From Viola odorata (taxonomy: Eukaryota; Streptophyta; Magnoliopsida; Malpighiales; Violaceae), in contig OY829540.1 of the NCBI GenBank assembly GCA_963691705.1, forward strand, positions 6,152,001 through 6,216,000: 64,000 bases of DNA, in the 5' to 3' direction. The notes under the pieces were generated by a model, which worked only from the letters and a program-made list of their open reading frames with translations, had not been told where the DNA came from and ran no database searches. Positions 1 to 12,308 of the stretch are shown piece after piece; within the stretch, counting starts at the first letter, position 1, and every line of letters starts with the position of its first letter. Made by a program: the position numbers and the translations under genes.

Positions 1-997
1 GTTTTTAAAAGAAAGAAATGGTTTGTTTTTTTATTTCTCTTACTAGCAATAGATTAAGTGAGTGTTAGAGACGAAAAATATTTTTATTTTTATTTTTTAT
101 ACTCGAATATAAATAATTAATGAAATTACATTTGAAGTATAAGGAAAAATAAATTTCTGTGATTTTTTCCCCATGTGACACATGAATGATTTACTCTTTT
201 ATCATGTTGCAAAAGCTTGCTTTACATACATACGACATGATTGCTTAAATCTACTCTTAAGTTAGTATTCTTGATAGTTTTCTACAATGAGTAGAGTTGT
301 CCTTCTGGGAAGCACCGAGTCACCGACGACTTTAGATCTAGACATCTGGTGACATGACAGAAGACTAGTGGTCCAAACATAAATGCTTATTATTTTTGAG
401 TTTATACAACCTAACCCAACCCAACCCAACCGACAAAAAAAATTAATTACCACGTTAATTACAAAAGAGGTTAAAAAAAATTAATTACAAAAAATTATAG
501 AACCGAACCGAGGAAACCTTTTGGTAAAGTGAAGCAGATTCAACTCTCTTTTTTTTTTAATAAATTGAAGATTTTACTAACGAAAACACACAAGATAGTG
601 GAGTTTATCAACTAGTTCAACAGTTTTACTTTTAAATAGAATGTCACTATTTTTGATTAAATGCGGCGAGCATTTCATTACTTGATAAGGTATGTTTATA
701 CGAATACTTATCATATTATAATCACTTATTTTCAATACTTCTAATTACTAAAGATTTTAGAACCTATTATTTTATTTATTTTGCCAAAATTGTAACCAAT
801 AGATGTTTTTTTTTATAAAAAAAAACTGCTAAAAAGTGAGGGATCATTTTTACTAATTTCATTGTTATTATATATTTGTGAATTTTGGTTTGATTGAAGA
901 AATTAGTAGTAGGACGACAATTGGTTGTGTCAACAATAAAAGAGAAGTGAGGGAGCATTTTTACTTTTATAGAACTGTCCCACATCATTCAAGCTTA
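1..997. other. AT-rich intergenic DNA
   Basis: No gene or structural RNA is supported here. The stretch is AT-rich. It has a short (CCCAA)n-like run near 410-430, which is not the plant telomere unit. Short open frames here are low-complexity and lack recognisable domains. Confidence 0.6.
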
Positions 998-1002
998 ACA
1001 CA

Positions 1003-1140
1003 CTGTGTTGGTGTAGTGGTTAGTACCACCACTCTTAAAATCTAGACTTTGGTATTCAAGCCTAGCTTTAACATAGGTTCTGAGACGCGCCAAAAGCGTA
1101 TAGATTTGACGGATTATTCCTTATCGGTTACGTGAAGGAA
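1003..1140 (+). repeat. tRNA-like SINE-type sequence (tentative)
   Basis: The segment has a box-A-like sequence (TTGGTGTAGTGGTTAG, 1008-1023) and, about 30 bases later, a box-B-like sequence (GGTATTCAAGCC, 1051-1062). That is the internal RNA polymerase III promoter layout of tRNA-derived SINEs. It does not fold as a functional tRNA by eye and has no clear A-rich tail or target duplication. A similar box-A-like start occurs at 21,778. It could also be an old tRNA pseudogene. Confidence 0.4.
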
Positions 1141-3480
1141 GTCTTTCTTAGGTGTGATAGCTCTCCACCTTTCTCTGGACAAGATACAAGAGTATGTTTG
1201 TTTAAGTGAGCTTTTTCTATACAAATGCAACATATGTGTGCGAGCGAGTGTTCCGTGTTATAGAATGGGCGCTGCCATGATGGCCACTTCTAGCTAAGTT
1301 AGAGTTGAGAGTTAGTAGTGCACAGTTAAGAAAGGGCTGAGGTTGGATTCGGGGTGCGAGTGTTGCTACGGAAGTTCTATCTAAAGGTTCGAGATCGTAT
1401 GAAGGCCTTGCCCTAGGCAAAGGGCAAGCATAGGCCGAGGCGAGATGACTTGGCCTATGACATGGTCGAGCGTTGTCGAGAGGCGCAAGCAAGCATAGCT
1501 GAGAGGCACGAGATGGCGTGGTCTCGAGAGTAGAGAATGACTTGGGCGTTAGTCTTGGGTTCGACTAAGTCTTAAGTGATGGATGTGAGTCGATGCTAGG
1601 TTTTGTCATGAAATATGCATGAGACGAAGTTATACGTGGATTTTTCGAGATTACTGTCAAGGACCGGGAAAAAGCTGCACGAGCTTTGAAAGAGTAGGGC
1701 CGTGACAACCACCCACCTAGCAGGCGCTCATTGAGAATCGCGAGAGTTTCTTGATCTTTTTGTCCTTAGCTAAAAAAAGGTTAATACTAGGGGCTGTTTG
1801 TTTCGGGGCAAATAACTTGTCTAGGGAAAATAATTTATGTGAAATCTATTTTCTTGAAAAATTAATTATTTTCTGTTGTTTGATTGTTCAACTGGAAAAT
1901 ATTAATTATCATTTAGATACAGTAAAAAAGTAATTTCTTGAGAAGTTATTTTCTTATATTTTTATATAGTATAATATTTGTTTGGTAATTTATGAAGAAA
2001 AAAAAGTTATGCATATTTCAAACGAATCTTTAGAATGAGCATTTATTTAAGATTATGATAACATAAACAAGTCAGTTTAATTTATTTATTTGATTATGAA
2101 AATAGTTAAAATTAATTCAAAAAAATCTCAACAAAAAAATCAATTCAAAATATATTCGGTAAACTACATGAAATTTTTTAGAGTTTAGAAAATATTTCAC
2201 TTAACCCCTAGAGTTTAAAAGCTTGCAATATCAATCTTATAATTTCATGAAAGTTGCAACTTTAATATTTATAATAATTAAAAAATTAAACAAAATAGCA
2301 AAATTTATGAAATTTAGTCAAAAAAATGTTACTAATATGATAGGAAAAATACTTTAAATTTTATGTACAATTGGTTTTTAAATTTGTTATTTTTTTATAT
2401 TTTTAGAAATAATTTGTTTTTAGTAAAATGGACTTTCCCATATTTGTTACTTTTCCCTTAATTTTTCATATTTTTCTAATTGTTTTTACCTCGTTTAGAT
2501 TTTTTTAACTATTAAAAATGTAAAAGTTGTGTCCAAATTAGTCTCACTAATGAGTCACAGGTAATAAAAAGTAAGGACTAAAATGTGAATTTTAAAAAAA
2601 AGACCAACATTTTTAACTTCTCTATTTGATAATTTTACATGCCCATTGAATCTCTCATTGTGGTTGGGGCTCGTATTACGCCGTTTGTCTCCCAGTTAAT
2701 ATTTTTTAACGGAATGGTACGAGGCGAATAAATAAAGTAAATGTTAGACACCAAAATAAACAAAATGAAACATTAGGTCTCAAAATAAATAAAAATATAA
2801 AGGTTAAACACCAACTATTACCTTTTGCATGGAAATGCTGTTAGATCAATTCAGAGTCGTAAAAAATGAACTATCATTCTCAAAATTTGAAATCGGCATC
2901 AAAGTTAATTGTAACTAATGGTTTTTTTCATTTTTTTCATAGAAATAAAAGTAATATTAACCATCTTCCATTAATTCATGTAAAATTATAAATTTTATTA
3001 AGTGAGAAAATATCAGTTTGTATGTTTTTCTTACTAATTTATATATCACATTTTGTTCAAATTTGAATGACTTTTTCATCAATTGTGTTAATTATAGGAT
3101 TTCATAACTAACTCATGCTGCTTATTTTTTTTATAGGCGTTCTTTATAGGTGAACCTGAGATTGGAACAACTAACTCATGAGTTTTATTTTATTTTTCTT
3201 TAAAAACAAACTCTGATTTATAGAAACAAATTCATTTTGACAGATTAATGTTCACCAATCAACATTTTGAAACGATTTTTAGTTAAATTTGGCAGCAGAG
3301 ATGGAATAGGATGACGACTGACGAGGCTAATGTACCTTACCTCCTTTATTCATATCTATAGCACAACACATTTCTGATCAAACACATCTGAATTCACTTT
3401 TATTCTCCAGCTATCATCTGAAACTAACAACCCGCCAAGTAAAAAGTAAAAATAGAGATAAAACCCAAATCCCAACCTGT
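1141..3480. other. Intergenic DNA with degenerate repeat sequence
   Basis: Bases 1217-1730 are more GC-rich than the surroundings and carry a meaningless minus-strand frame; this looks like a decayed retroelement fragment but has no recognisable domain. At 1791 the sequence GGGGCTGTTTGTTT resembles a Harbinger/hAT MITE end, but I found no matching inverted partner. From 1900 to 3300 the DNA is very AT-rich, with no supported gene. Confidence 0.45.
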
Positions 3481-3502
3481 AAATCACATTACTACATCAT
3501 TT

Positions 3503-4346
3503 TCAATTCGTCGGAGGAGGAGCAGCAGCTCTGGCTTGAGCAAGAACCTTAGCAAACTCAATGAGTTTGTCAGTATGGGGCAAGACATCCTTGACAGCAG
3601 AATGAGAGGAGAAGGCATCAGCCCATTTCACCAAACCAGGAGTCTTCACTTCATCAATCAGCTGCACCCCAGTCATCTTCTGCAATGCTCTAATCCAACC
3701 CAAAAATGACCCAAATGCAATGTCTAGGTACCCAATCTCATCTCCTCCAAAAAACGGTTTCCCTTTGCTGCATTTCACATACGCCTCCTCTAACATAACT
3801 ACACCCACCACCACTTGCTCCGCCAAATCCTTCGTCTTCTCCTCTCCATGCGCACCCGGCAACGCTCTCAGAGTAGGGAACCACTGCGAATATTCGCCAC
3901 ATTGTTCAATCGATCAACAAATTAATACAAGTTGACAGATTTAACTCTCGTCCAGACATTAACACAAACATCTGGGGAGCAAAAGAAAGAAAATGAAACA
4001 TAAGACGACTGGATGTCGAAGACCGTACCTTTTCATCGAGATAGGCTGCCCAGAAGCGCGCAGTGGCGCGGTCGTATGGATCGGAAGGGAGAAGGGAAGG
4101 CCCAGAAGAGAAAACCTCATCAATGTACTCGACAATGATGAGAGACTCGCAAATGGGTTTTCCGCCATGGATGAGGACAGGGATTTTCTTGTGAACAGGA
4201 TTTGATTGGAGAAGGAGCTGGCTTTTGGACCCAAATTTCTCCTCGAGGAACTCGCACTGAATAGATTTGAGGTTGAGGGCGATTCTTGCTCTCAGCACAA
4301 ACGGGCTCGGCACTGCACCGATAAGCTTCACATCATCTTTAGCCAT
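3503..4346 (-). CDS. Tau-class glutathione S-transferase (GSTU17/18-like)
   Basis: The gene has two exons, 4029-4346 and 3503-3883, with a GT-AG intron between; the joined product is 232 residues. This family conjugates glutathione to xenobiotics, peroxides and signalling molecules in the cytosol. The N-terminal thioredoxin-fold domain shows the tau active-site context SPFVLR with Ser14. The glutathione-binding ES-IIVEYID element has Glu67-Ser68. The sequence [17 protein letters not shown] marks the usual intron position, and exon 2 resumes with WFPTLRAL. The all-helical C-terminal domain contains [21 protein letters not shown]. Length and single-intron structure fit tau GSTs. The start is the first ATG of the conserved frame. 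Resemblance to the Arabidopsis GSTU17/18 group is from memory, not a search. Confidence 0.93.
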
Positions 4347-4551
4347 GGTAATTGATGGGTTAGGGTATGAAATGGGAACAGGGTAAGAGAGCGGAAGAGT
4401 AAATAAATGTGGTGGTGAGGAAGACGTTTATCCATTTATTGTGGGGTTGATCAGGTCAGAGAGAAAGAGGGAAGTTGTTAGTTAAATCGTGCGGTCGATG
4501 ATAATAACCAAATAGATCATGGTAAAAAAGGGAAAAAAAAAACAAAACAGA

Positions 4552-4622
4552 TGCACCAGCCGGGAATCGAACCCGGGTCTGTACCGTGGCAGGGTACTAT
4601 TCTACCACTAGACCACTGGTGC
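4552..4622 (-). tRNA. tRNA-Gly (anticodon GCC)
   Basis: On the minus strand the 71-base sequence starts GCACCAGTGGTCTAGTGG and ends CCGGCTGGTGCA. The acceptor stem GCACCAG pairs with CTGGTGC. The anticodon loop is CTGCCAC (anticodon GCC). The T loop GGTTCGATTCC is canonical. Box A (TGGTCTAGTGG) and box B (GGTTCGATTCC) are both intact, so it is probably functional. It lies about 205 bases upstream of the GST start, on the same strand. Confidence 0.96.
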
Positions 4623-6169
4623 TGATGAGTTGTATGTGTCAAATTAAAGAGTTGATGGCAATAAGATAGTATTGAACTCTAGACTAGAACAGTACACCAA
4701 TCAAATCGATGGGGTTACTAAGGTTGTATCTGAAACACATCATCAAAGATAATGGATAATAGTTGTACAAAAATATGATACGATTCCCCAAGTTGGTACC
4801 AGATACTATCAAATTATCTTTACAAGAATAATGCCAGATATCCACTAAAACTGACTCAAGAAATGAAAATAATGATGTTTTAGTTTCGTTTTTTTTCTCT
4901 CTTCTTGGAACAATGAGGATCCAAGACCGATTCCAACCACTTGTTCTCGTCCATAACAGGTCAGTCTTCCAATGTCAGTAAAAGCAATCTCATTTCACCA
5001 GCAATGCCCAGGAACCAATCGGTGTAGGCGGTAGCAGTAAGCGTCTCCATCCTGACTGACACCAAACTCCAGCTTCACTGCAAATTTAAGCACTTAGCAC
5101 TTCGATGCTTTAGTGCAGTGAGTACTTATGTTTCACCACCTGCTCTTGAAGATAGCATCCGAAGGAAGTGCCAGAAGAGGCAAAAGCACTGCAGGGAAGC
5201 AGAGGACTCAATTAAATATGCATCTGACTTAATGAGATCATAGGTTGGAGAATTATAGTACCTTCAAGAGTTTCATCTCTATTTTGATTGGAAACTTTAG
5301 AAAAGAGATCCAAATTTTGTAGCAGGAAAATTATGCGAGGCTTTGCATAGATGGTTGTCTATAATGTTGCCTGCTCCTGCCCTGGTGGAATACTGATGGC
5401 GGCTCATCACATCACAATCTGATGTTCACCTAAGCATAGGAAAGGGGATCAATCACCCGAAAAAAAAAGAAATACAAAAGACACTGGCAGTCATCTTATC
5501 AGCTAAAACTAATCACATCTTCTGTAATTCCACAATTCATACGAACTCGTCTCCAGGAAAAAAAATAGACTTTTGCAACTTAGCAAAGTGGAGCTACAAA
5601 TGATGCTTTCAGGACTAACAAATATGTATGGCACTCAGCGAAACAGTGGACTTGAGCAACACCACTACTTAATCATGGTCAGTTCTACTACAACTGTCTG
5701 CCGAGGGGGGAATTTTTTTTTTTTGGGACAAGCCAGTCTTGTGCATTACAATCTATTTTCCAATATTATATTCCTTATTGAAAAACTATGCACACCTCCT
5801 TGTTTGGCAATAGCTTGCTATTTATGTCAGTGAGCAGCATAGTTCAGAATAAAAGTCTCTGCATTTCAAATCTCAGATTGTAGTTACCATGAAATGATTC
5901 CTGTGAAACTTTCAAGGTAAAAAGGGCTTGCAATGACTATGTAAACATGCATTCAAACAAGAAATAATGAAACTTGAAAGGGATAAACTCAGCATAGGAG
6001 CAGATTAAAGAGAAAGGGGGCCAAAAGAAAAGCATTACCATGATTGTAAAAATGTTTGGGCAGAGTGATACCTGATCCCACCAAGACAGCATATATGAGA
6101 ACAAGAATTGATAAGTTCAGTGAAGGATAAGCTCTTCAACATCTTGCAAAACATTCCTTTATATTGGTT
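4623..6169. other. Intergenic region; possible 3' UTR of the PPR gene
   Basis: No coding gene is supported. On the minus strand the region lies downstream of the PPR stop codon and contains splice-like signals (for example around 5090), so spliced 3' UTR exons are possible. Only short frames occur. There is a T-run at 5710-5730. Confidence 0.4.
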
Positions 6170-8407
6170 TCATTTCTTGGCTTTATCCACTAGACACTTC
6201 TCGACTGCTTCATTGCAAAGCTCAAGAGTGGTTTCAATGTCCCCTTCTTCAAAGCTTATATCCAGAAAAATGTTATAGATCTCCACATCAGCAACCATTC
6301 CTTCTCTTCTCATCTCTCTGAACAGTTCTTTGGCCTCCAAAAGTTTTTTCCTCTTGAAAAAACCCTTAATGAGAGCATTATAGGAACTAGCAGTAAGATT
6401 GTATCCCTTCTCAAGCATTTCCTTGCGTAAGAACCATGCCTCTTTCATATTTCTTGCTTTACAGTGCCCTTTAATTAAAATATTATAGGTATTGTTGTCA
6501 GGCATCACTCCTAGAGCACGCATACCCCTATAAATCTCAGTCGCGCCACGCATATTATTTCTAATGCAACACTGCTTCATAAGAGAGTTGTAAGTGGTGG
6601 CATTTGGTGTTATGCCCTTATCCAACATCCAGTTTAGCAGCCTCTCACCATCTTCAAGCATTCCTGCCAAACAAAACCCGTTCATAAGCACATTGAAAGT
6701 AACAACCGTAGGTTGAAGCCCCCTTTCCAACATCTCACGGAGAAGTTCATGAGCCTTAACCATCTGCCCTGTCTTACAATAAGCATCCATTAGAGTAGTA
6801 AAAGTAATAGTATCAGGATGCATCCCCGCCAACTCCATTTCTTTCATAAGCTTTACAGCTTGTTCTATATTTCCTGCTTTACAAAGGCCATTAATAAGTG
6901 AGTTATAAGTGCAGACATTCAACTGAAGCCCCTTTCTGCACATCTCATGAAGAAGCTCATTTGCTGTGTCTAACTCCCCTACTTTGCAAAGGCCATCAGC
7001 TAGTGCAGTGTATGTGACAACATTTGGGGTAAGCCCGACTCGGACCATCTGATTGTGAAGGGAAAAGGCCTTTGTCATATCACCAGACTTGCAATGACCA
7101 TCGATAAGTGCTGTATATGTAACTTCATCAGGTTCCAACCCTCTAGAAAACATTTCGCTGAAGAGTTGACATGCTTCCATCATCTTACCATTTTGACAGA
7201 GCCCATAAATAATAGCAGTATATGCTATAAAATCAGGAACAATTCTCCAAACCTCCATCTCATCAAACAACATATAAGCAGCTTGAGTATTCCCTAAATT
7301 GCAGAAACCAACAATCAGAGTCGTATAGAGCACATTATCGGGAATTATTCCTTGGCCAATCATCTCCCTCAGCACCTTCTCAGCTTCGAACACCTTACCA
7401 CTTTTACACATAAGAAGGATTATGCTGTTGTAGGTATATGAATTTGGCTTCAGTTTTTTCCTATACATTTCTTCTACAAGCTTCAGCACTGTTTCCAGAT
7501 CACTGTTACCACAATACCCATTGATTATAGTACTATAACTCACAACATCAGCATTATAGCCTCTGCATTTCATTTGCAGAAGCAAGCCATGTGCTTCCTT
7601 TACTTTTCCAGCTTGACAAAGCGAATTCATAATTATGTTGTATGACTTAGTATTCCAACAAACACTCACTTGAGAAAATTCACGAAAAGCCTTTAATGAC
7701 ATCCCGAGCCCGTCACCATTGTTCAACAGACGAGCAAGATATAAGTTACAAGAATCAGTTGACATAACCATGCCGTAATTTAACAATTTGTTGAAAAAAT
7801 TCCTAGCTTCAATAAGCATCCCAGCTTCAACAATGACTTGAAAGAAAACATCAAATACATGTGGATTTGAGCCCCAGTCCTTATAAGTGTATATCAACTT
7901 CTCAACAAATTGGCTTAATGCATGACCAATATCCAAATTCGATTTTGCCCAAAAATCATGAATAAGCTCATGAGCCATTTTTAGATCGTTAGAAGAAACT
8001 GCAATTTGAACAACAATACAACGGGCTTCAAGGTTTGGATCTCTTCGTAGGCATGCCCAATCAAAGAAATCTAAAACCAATTTATAATCACTTTTTATGT
8101 TCATGAGAACCCAGATTACGTGGTCAGGCCTAAACTTGGATTCATAAGGTTTTAAAACACGGCGGAGGGGCTCAGAATGGCGTAACCTAATTACATTTGA
8201 GATTTGATGGATAAGTTCAGAATCTCTAACTGTAGGCTGCTTTGGGGAGTAATTTGGGAAGGGCCTGGTGTTGGTTGAGCTCAAGGTTGATAATCTTTTG
8301 CTCAAATAACTTAAAAAATGGGAATTACTTGTAGGACAACTCCAGTAATGATGAAGAGAAAAGAATCGAAAAGAATGCCGCAAGGAAAAAATGGCACACC
8401 TCTTCAT
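6170..8407 (-). CDS. P-class pentatricopeptide repeat protein, probably mitochondrial
   Basis: This is a single-exon gene of 745 residues starting at ATG 8407-8405. The first 40 or so residues are rich in Arg, Ser, Phe and His (MKRCAIFSLRHSFRFFSLHH), like an organelle, probably mitochondrial, targeting peptide. Residues from about 240 to 730 form roughly 14 consecutive 35-residue P-type PPR motifs with repeated cores such as VVTYTALADGLCK and ATTYNSLMKQCC. There is no E, E+ or DYW tail, so a C-to-U editing deaminase role is unlikely. P-class PPRs bind organellar RNA for stabilisation, splicing or translation. The N-terminal region RPDHVIWVLMNIKSDYKLVL resembles Arabidopsis At1g05670 as I recall it. 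A possible 5' UTR exon with donor CCAAG/GTATCC lies near 9050. Confidence 0.93.
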   Translation of the reverse strand: MKRCAIFSLRHSFRFFSLHHYWSCPTSNSHFLSYLSKRLSTLSSTNTRPFPNYSPKQPTVRDSELIHQISNVIRLRHSEPLRRVLKPYESKFRPDHVIWVLMNIKSDYKLVLDFFDWACLRRDPNLEARCIVVQIAVSSNDLKMAHELIHDFWAKSNLDIGHALSQFVEKLIYTYKDWGSNPHVFDVFFQVIVEAGMLIEARNFFNKLLNYGMVMSTDSCNLYLARLLNNGDGLGMSLKAFREFSQVSVCWNTKSYNIIMNSLCQAGKVKEAHGLLLQMKCRGYNADVVSYSTIINGYCGNSDLETVLKLVEEMYRKKLKPNSYTYNSIILLMCKSGKVFEAEKVLREMIGQGIIPDNVLYTTLIVGFCNLGNTQAAYMLFDEMEVWRIVPDFIAYTAIIYGLCQNGKMMEACQLFSEMFSRGLEPDEVTYTALIDGHCKSGDMTKAFSLHNQMVRVGLTPNVVTYTALADGLCKVGELDTANELLHEMCRKGLQLNVCTYNSLINGLCKAGNIEQAVKLMKEMELAGMHPDTITFTTLMDAYCKTGQMVKAHELLREMLERGLQPTVVTFNVLMNGFCLAGMLEDGERLLNWMLDKGITPNATTYNSLMKQCCIRNNMRGATEIYRGMRALGVMPDNNTYNILIKGHCKARNMKEAWFLRKEMLEKGYNLTASSYNALIKGFFKRKKLLEAKELFREMRREGMVADVEIYNIFLDISFEEGDIETTLELCNEAVEKCLVDKAKK

Positions 8408-9293
8408 GTCTATGGGACAAACCCATCATAACAAATTTCGAGAATCTGCAGGAGGCAATGCAGGGGCTACCCTCCATCTAGAAGAATCAAAGCAAATAGA
8501 CTTCATTACTCATCACCTGAAACACATTGTAACTCACACAATTCAGGATATGATGCAAATCTATATACTTTTGCAAAACATGATCAACAGTGTTTTCACC
8601 CAAAAAAATCAAAGTTAATGTGAAGAAGAAAGACCACCAGAAAATAAAAGCACGGCTACCAAAGTAATAATTAGCACAAGAAATACACATTCATAAGGAT
8701 GAACCAAAACACAGGAACAACTGAATAGTCATTCATAAAATGAAGTATTCACAGCTATTCGTTTCCAATGCAAAGAGCCCTCAAGCATTTTATCAAACAC
8801 TTGTTGAACAAAATTAAGAACCTCCACCAAACAGACAAAATGCAGCATAACAAAGCAACCCAGAACTCCTTTCCCCGACATGTAGTAACTTCATTCATTC
8901 CTAATCCAAACAGTGACCAAAAGGTTCAAACTTTCAAGTTCCTAATTCAAAAGGTCCAAACAGTGACCATAAGCAGGAAAGATGGACAAATATTAGAGAA
9001 CAGAGAAACTTCAAGAATGCCCATCAAATGGGGAAGGAAGGAAGGATACCTTGGCGCGGCGGAGACTGAGCTCGAGACCATGTTTGTCTTTGACCTCCAA
9101 AACGTACTATCTGATATTTCAGGTTGGGGATTCTATGTTTTCCCCCCAAGTGAATAACGCCTCCGTTCGCTTTCGGCTGCTACCTGCTAATGCTAAAAGT
9201 ACGCGGGGATATCAGGAGTTATGAGTTGTGTGACTTCGCAAGTATTATTCCAAATTTCGGTGCTTTTAAAAAAAATCCTGTGTTAAAGAGTTT
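8408..9293 (-). other. PPR upstream region with possible 5' UTR exon
   Basis: The region is mostly AT-rich. On the minus strand a GC-richer stretch ends at 9050 with a good donor (GCCAAG/GTATCC), which suggests a 5' leader exon of about 120 bases spliced toward the PPR start. That exon contains a short ATG frame (MVSSSVSAAP) of unknown meaning, possibly a uORF. The plus-strand frame over 8768-9157 has no recognisable domain. Confidence 0.35.
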
Positions 9294-9924
9294 GGAAAAT
9301 GCAACCAGCTTCTTACCGTTTTATAAAAATTTCGATTTGTAGTATTTTGAAATTTAATAAAATCTCTAACGTTTATATACAATGTTCAATTGAGTCATTC
9401 CGTGACAAAAATCTTACTTGACATAAAATATTCTGTTAGTATATATTTTTAATATTTTTAGTTCAAAAATATAAAAACCCAGTAAGTTTTATTTATTTAT
9501 TTTTCCTACCTTTTTATTTTATTTCCTTTTTTTTAATATTTTGATAATAATAAGTTAATTTTGGTATTAATAACCATAATAGATTAATTATTTATTAATT
9601 GTTACATTTTTATATTATTAAGTGAAATCATTAGATTGTTTGGTAATACTTACGTTTTGAATTATTTGCTAATTTTTTTCAAAACTTTCATGATTGTTTT
9701 TATAAAGACTTTTCTTATATTAATATTTTGGGTCTCATTTATTAGATAATATTAATAAAAAATGAAAGAATAACGGAATGTGCTTCCACGTTGGATATTT
9801 TACACGGCGGAGATTTTAACGAACTAAAAAACATAACGTTAAAGATTTTATTAAATCTAAGAATACGTTAGAAACTCAATTGAATTTCTTATAAAACGTT
9901 GGAAACCTTGTGGTGTATTTTCCC
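9294..9924. repeat. Long-TIR MITE-like element
   Basis: The first 85 or so bases align with the reverse complement of the last 90: both arms share GTTTTATAA, then a Phe-rich-looking AT block, then ATTTAATAAAATCT-TAACG. The ends read GGAAAATGCAACC and, inverted, GGGAAAATACACC. Flanks TAAAGAGTT and TAAAAGTT may be a decayed target duplication. Between the arms the DNA is AT-rich without a gene. The structure suggests a MULE-type MITE. Confidence 0.55.
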
Positions 9925-12308
9925 ATTAAAAGTTAAACTTTAGATTAGTATTTTTTTTAAGCAATAGTAGTAATTAGTAATTACCAATGTTAATTATTTT
10001 TTTCACTTTTTTACTGAAAATTAATCATATTCGAGTATTGTTGTGTTGGATTTTAAGTTGGTGATTCTCCCAATAATGTCGTATTTTTTATTTTGTTGCG
10101 AGTGATGCGGCCTTTTTTTCTCCAACAAAATAAATTTTAAGGCTTTTTAAAATTTCATCATTTTAGTCCATTTGATCATTTTACTGTTTAATCATTGCAA
10201 TACAACACTTGAGTATAATTATCAATTTAAGACCTATTGACTTAGAATTGGACCAATATATTTCACATAATTTAAAAATTATTTTTAACACCAATATTAA
10301 GTGAATAAAAAGAAAAGAAGAAAGCAAAATGAATTGGTAAAGGCGAGTTAATTTGTCCATCAACAAAATTATATTAGGCACATTTGGGGTGAGCTTTGAT
10401 TTGTGTAAGTTATAAAACTTCTAGTAGACTTCTATGGTAATTATTCAATAATATTCAGACAATACGATCGAAAAATTAATAAGTTTGTAGCTAATTATGG
10501 AGCAGAGAGCAAACGAAACAAATATGCTCTAAAATCCTAGTCACCAAAGGAGAGAAAAAAATCCAAGTCCTTTGATTTTAAATTTTCTCCACCTTGGATT
10601 CTATAATGTTTGTAAAAAATTTCTTCTTAATTTTAATATAATTTCCTATCTTTTGACAAATAAATAAATAAAGTAGAAAGTAAAATCTCGGGTTTGAATT
10701 GACTTGTCTGTAATTTTCTTTTCTACCTATATAAAAAAAGTGAGAAGTAGTTATGACCCGGTAGAAAAAAGAAAAAAGAAAACTGAAGACCCAACAATTC
10801 CGTACGGTTACCTGGTCTTGGGCTTTGGCTTAGCCTACACAATAATTACCCTATCCGTTGCCAGCAAGCCTGCTTGCGATGAGAAGAAAAAGGCCCTATA
10901 TTATGGCTAGGGACTAAAAAGTAAAAACCACAAAGCGAAGGTTTAACGAGTCAAAACTCGATTAGATGAGTTCAATAAATAAATAAACAAATCAAACTCA
11001 AACGAGCATAAATTAGCATGCTTAAACTATATTGTATTCCAAGTTATATCATGAAAATGGATGCTTAAACTATGGCCACCAAAGTTTAGAGAGTAGAAGC
11101 CCTACTCGGCAAAATTCGTATCAAAACTATTTTGTAATGTTTAGAAGAAAGATTGTCTCCACTATGTACAAAACTTCCTTTTCTTCTGTGCTGCACAATA
11201 ATATTCTAAGATAAGATGCTCCTAAATAGCATGCTAATAATATGCGTGACCAACAATAATGTGAGAATAATTAAACAAAAAGAGAGGCATTAGTAGTTGA
11301 GATGGGCCGTACAAAATGCACAAATTTCAAATCACACTTGTAGTTCTTAAAGAGTACGTTTATTTTCGGAACGTAAGAGGAAAATAAATCAGAGTACGTT
11401 GAGATGTACGTTTTACTAAGGAATTATTACATCCCATGAATTATGTAGTATTTTTCTATTTAAAATTTGTTCTGCTACTTTGAATTTTGAAAGTCTAATA
11501 AAATAAACAATAGAGGGAAAGAAAAAAAAGCTAATAATATTATCCTTTGTCCACTAGTTTTTCTTTAAGGGGCTAAAATGATTGATCAATTATCTCAAAA
11601 TCAATGGATTCCCCTTGTTTTAAGGGTGGAGGACTAGAAAAGTATGTTCAAAACTATGAATGAGTGATCATCAGGAGGGCCAGACATTAACATATGAAGT
11701 ATGTGATTTGTTCTCGATTTAAATTATGAAAAATCTCTAAATTTACGTATTAAAATTAATTTTATTCGCAATTTAATCGATATTTTAAAAAGTAAAATAT
11801 TCTCGATAACTAATCACCTGACAAACATAACAAACGAAAACAACGCTAATGAGGCCTACACTTGGTTAATTTTTTTTTGTTTTACAGCATCAAAAATAAA
11901 TAAGATAAACAAATAAGCAATTAGGTTTTTGGATCAAGTGAGCTAGTAGCTATGGGATCAACAAAACACACTTTTCAAGTACAGTGACAAATCCTGTTAC
12001 TAGAAGCAATGAAAAAAAGGTGATGAAAAGAAAACCATACATCTTCTCATAATAGGAAAAAAAGCAGAGAGATGAGTAAAAGCCAGCTAACCCCAACACC
12101 GAAAGGCACATATCGCATAAACCCAATCCCCATAAAAGTCAAGACTCCCACATGGAAAAGTTTGTAGTTCAGCAATACTTTTTGTAAAATAAAAAAAAAG
12201 TAAAATTACGAGTTCGAAAAACAAAAGCCAAGAGACTGACCGGAAAGAACCTACTTCCCCAATATATTGTCCAATACCAATCCCATTCTTCACTCACACT
12301 TCACAAAA
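9925..12308. other. AT-rich intergenic DNA
   Basis: No gene is supported. Small frames at 10,181-10,381, 10,704-10,910 and 11,032-11,214 have no domain or splice context. Just upstream of 12,309, CCAAT elements near 12,270 could belong to the promoter of the following gene. Confidence 0.5.

Noticed and set aside
408..432. Telomere-like (CCCAA)n run
   Set aside because: The plant telomere unit is CCCTAAA. This run is short and differs, so it is treated as a simple repeat.
1217..1492. Minus-strand open frame of 91 codons
   Set aside because: Composition-driven frame in a GC-richer repeat, without domain, start context or splice signals.
8768..9157. Plus-strand frame of 129 codons
   Set aside because: No recognisable domain, and it overlaps the presumed antisense leader of the PPR gene.
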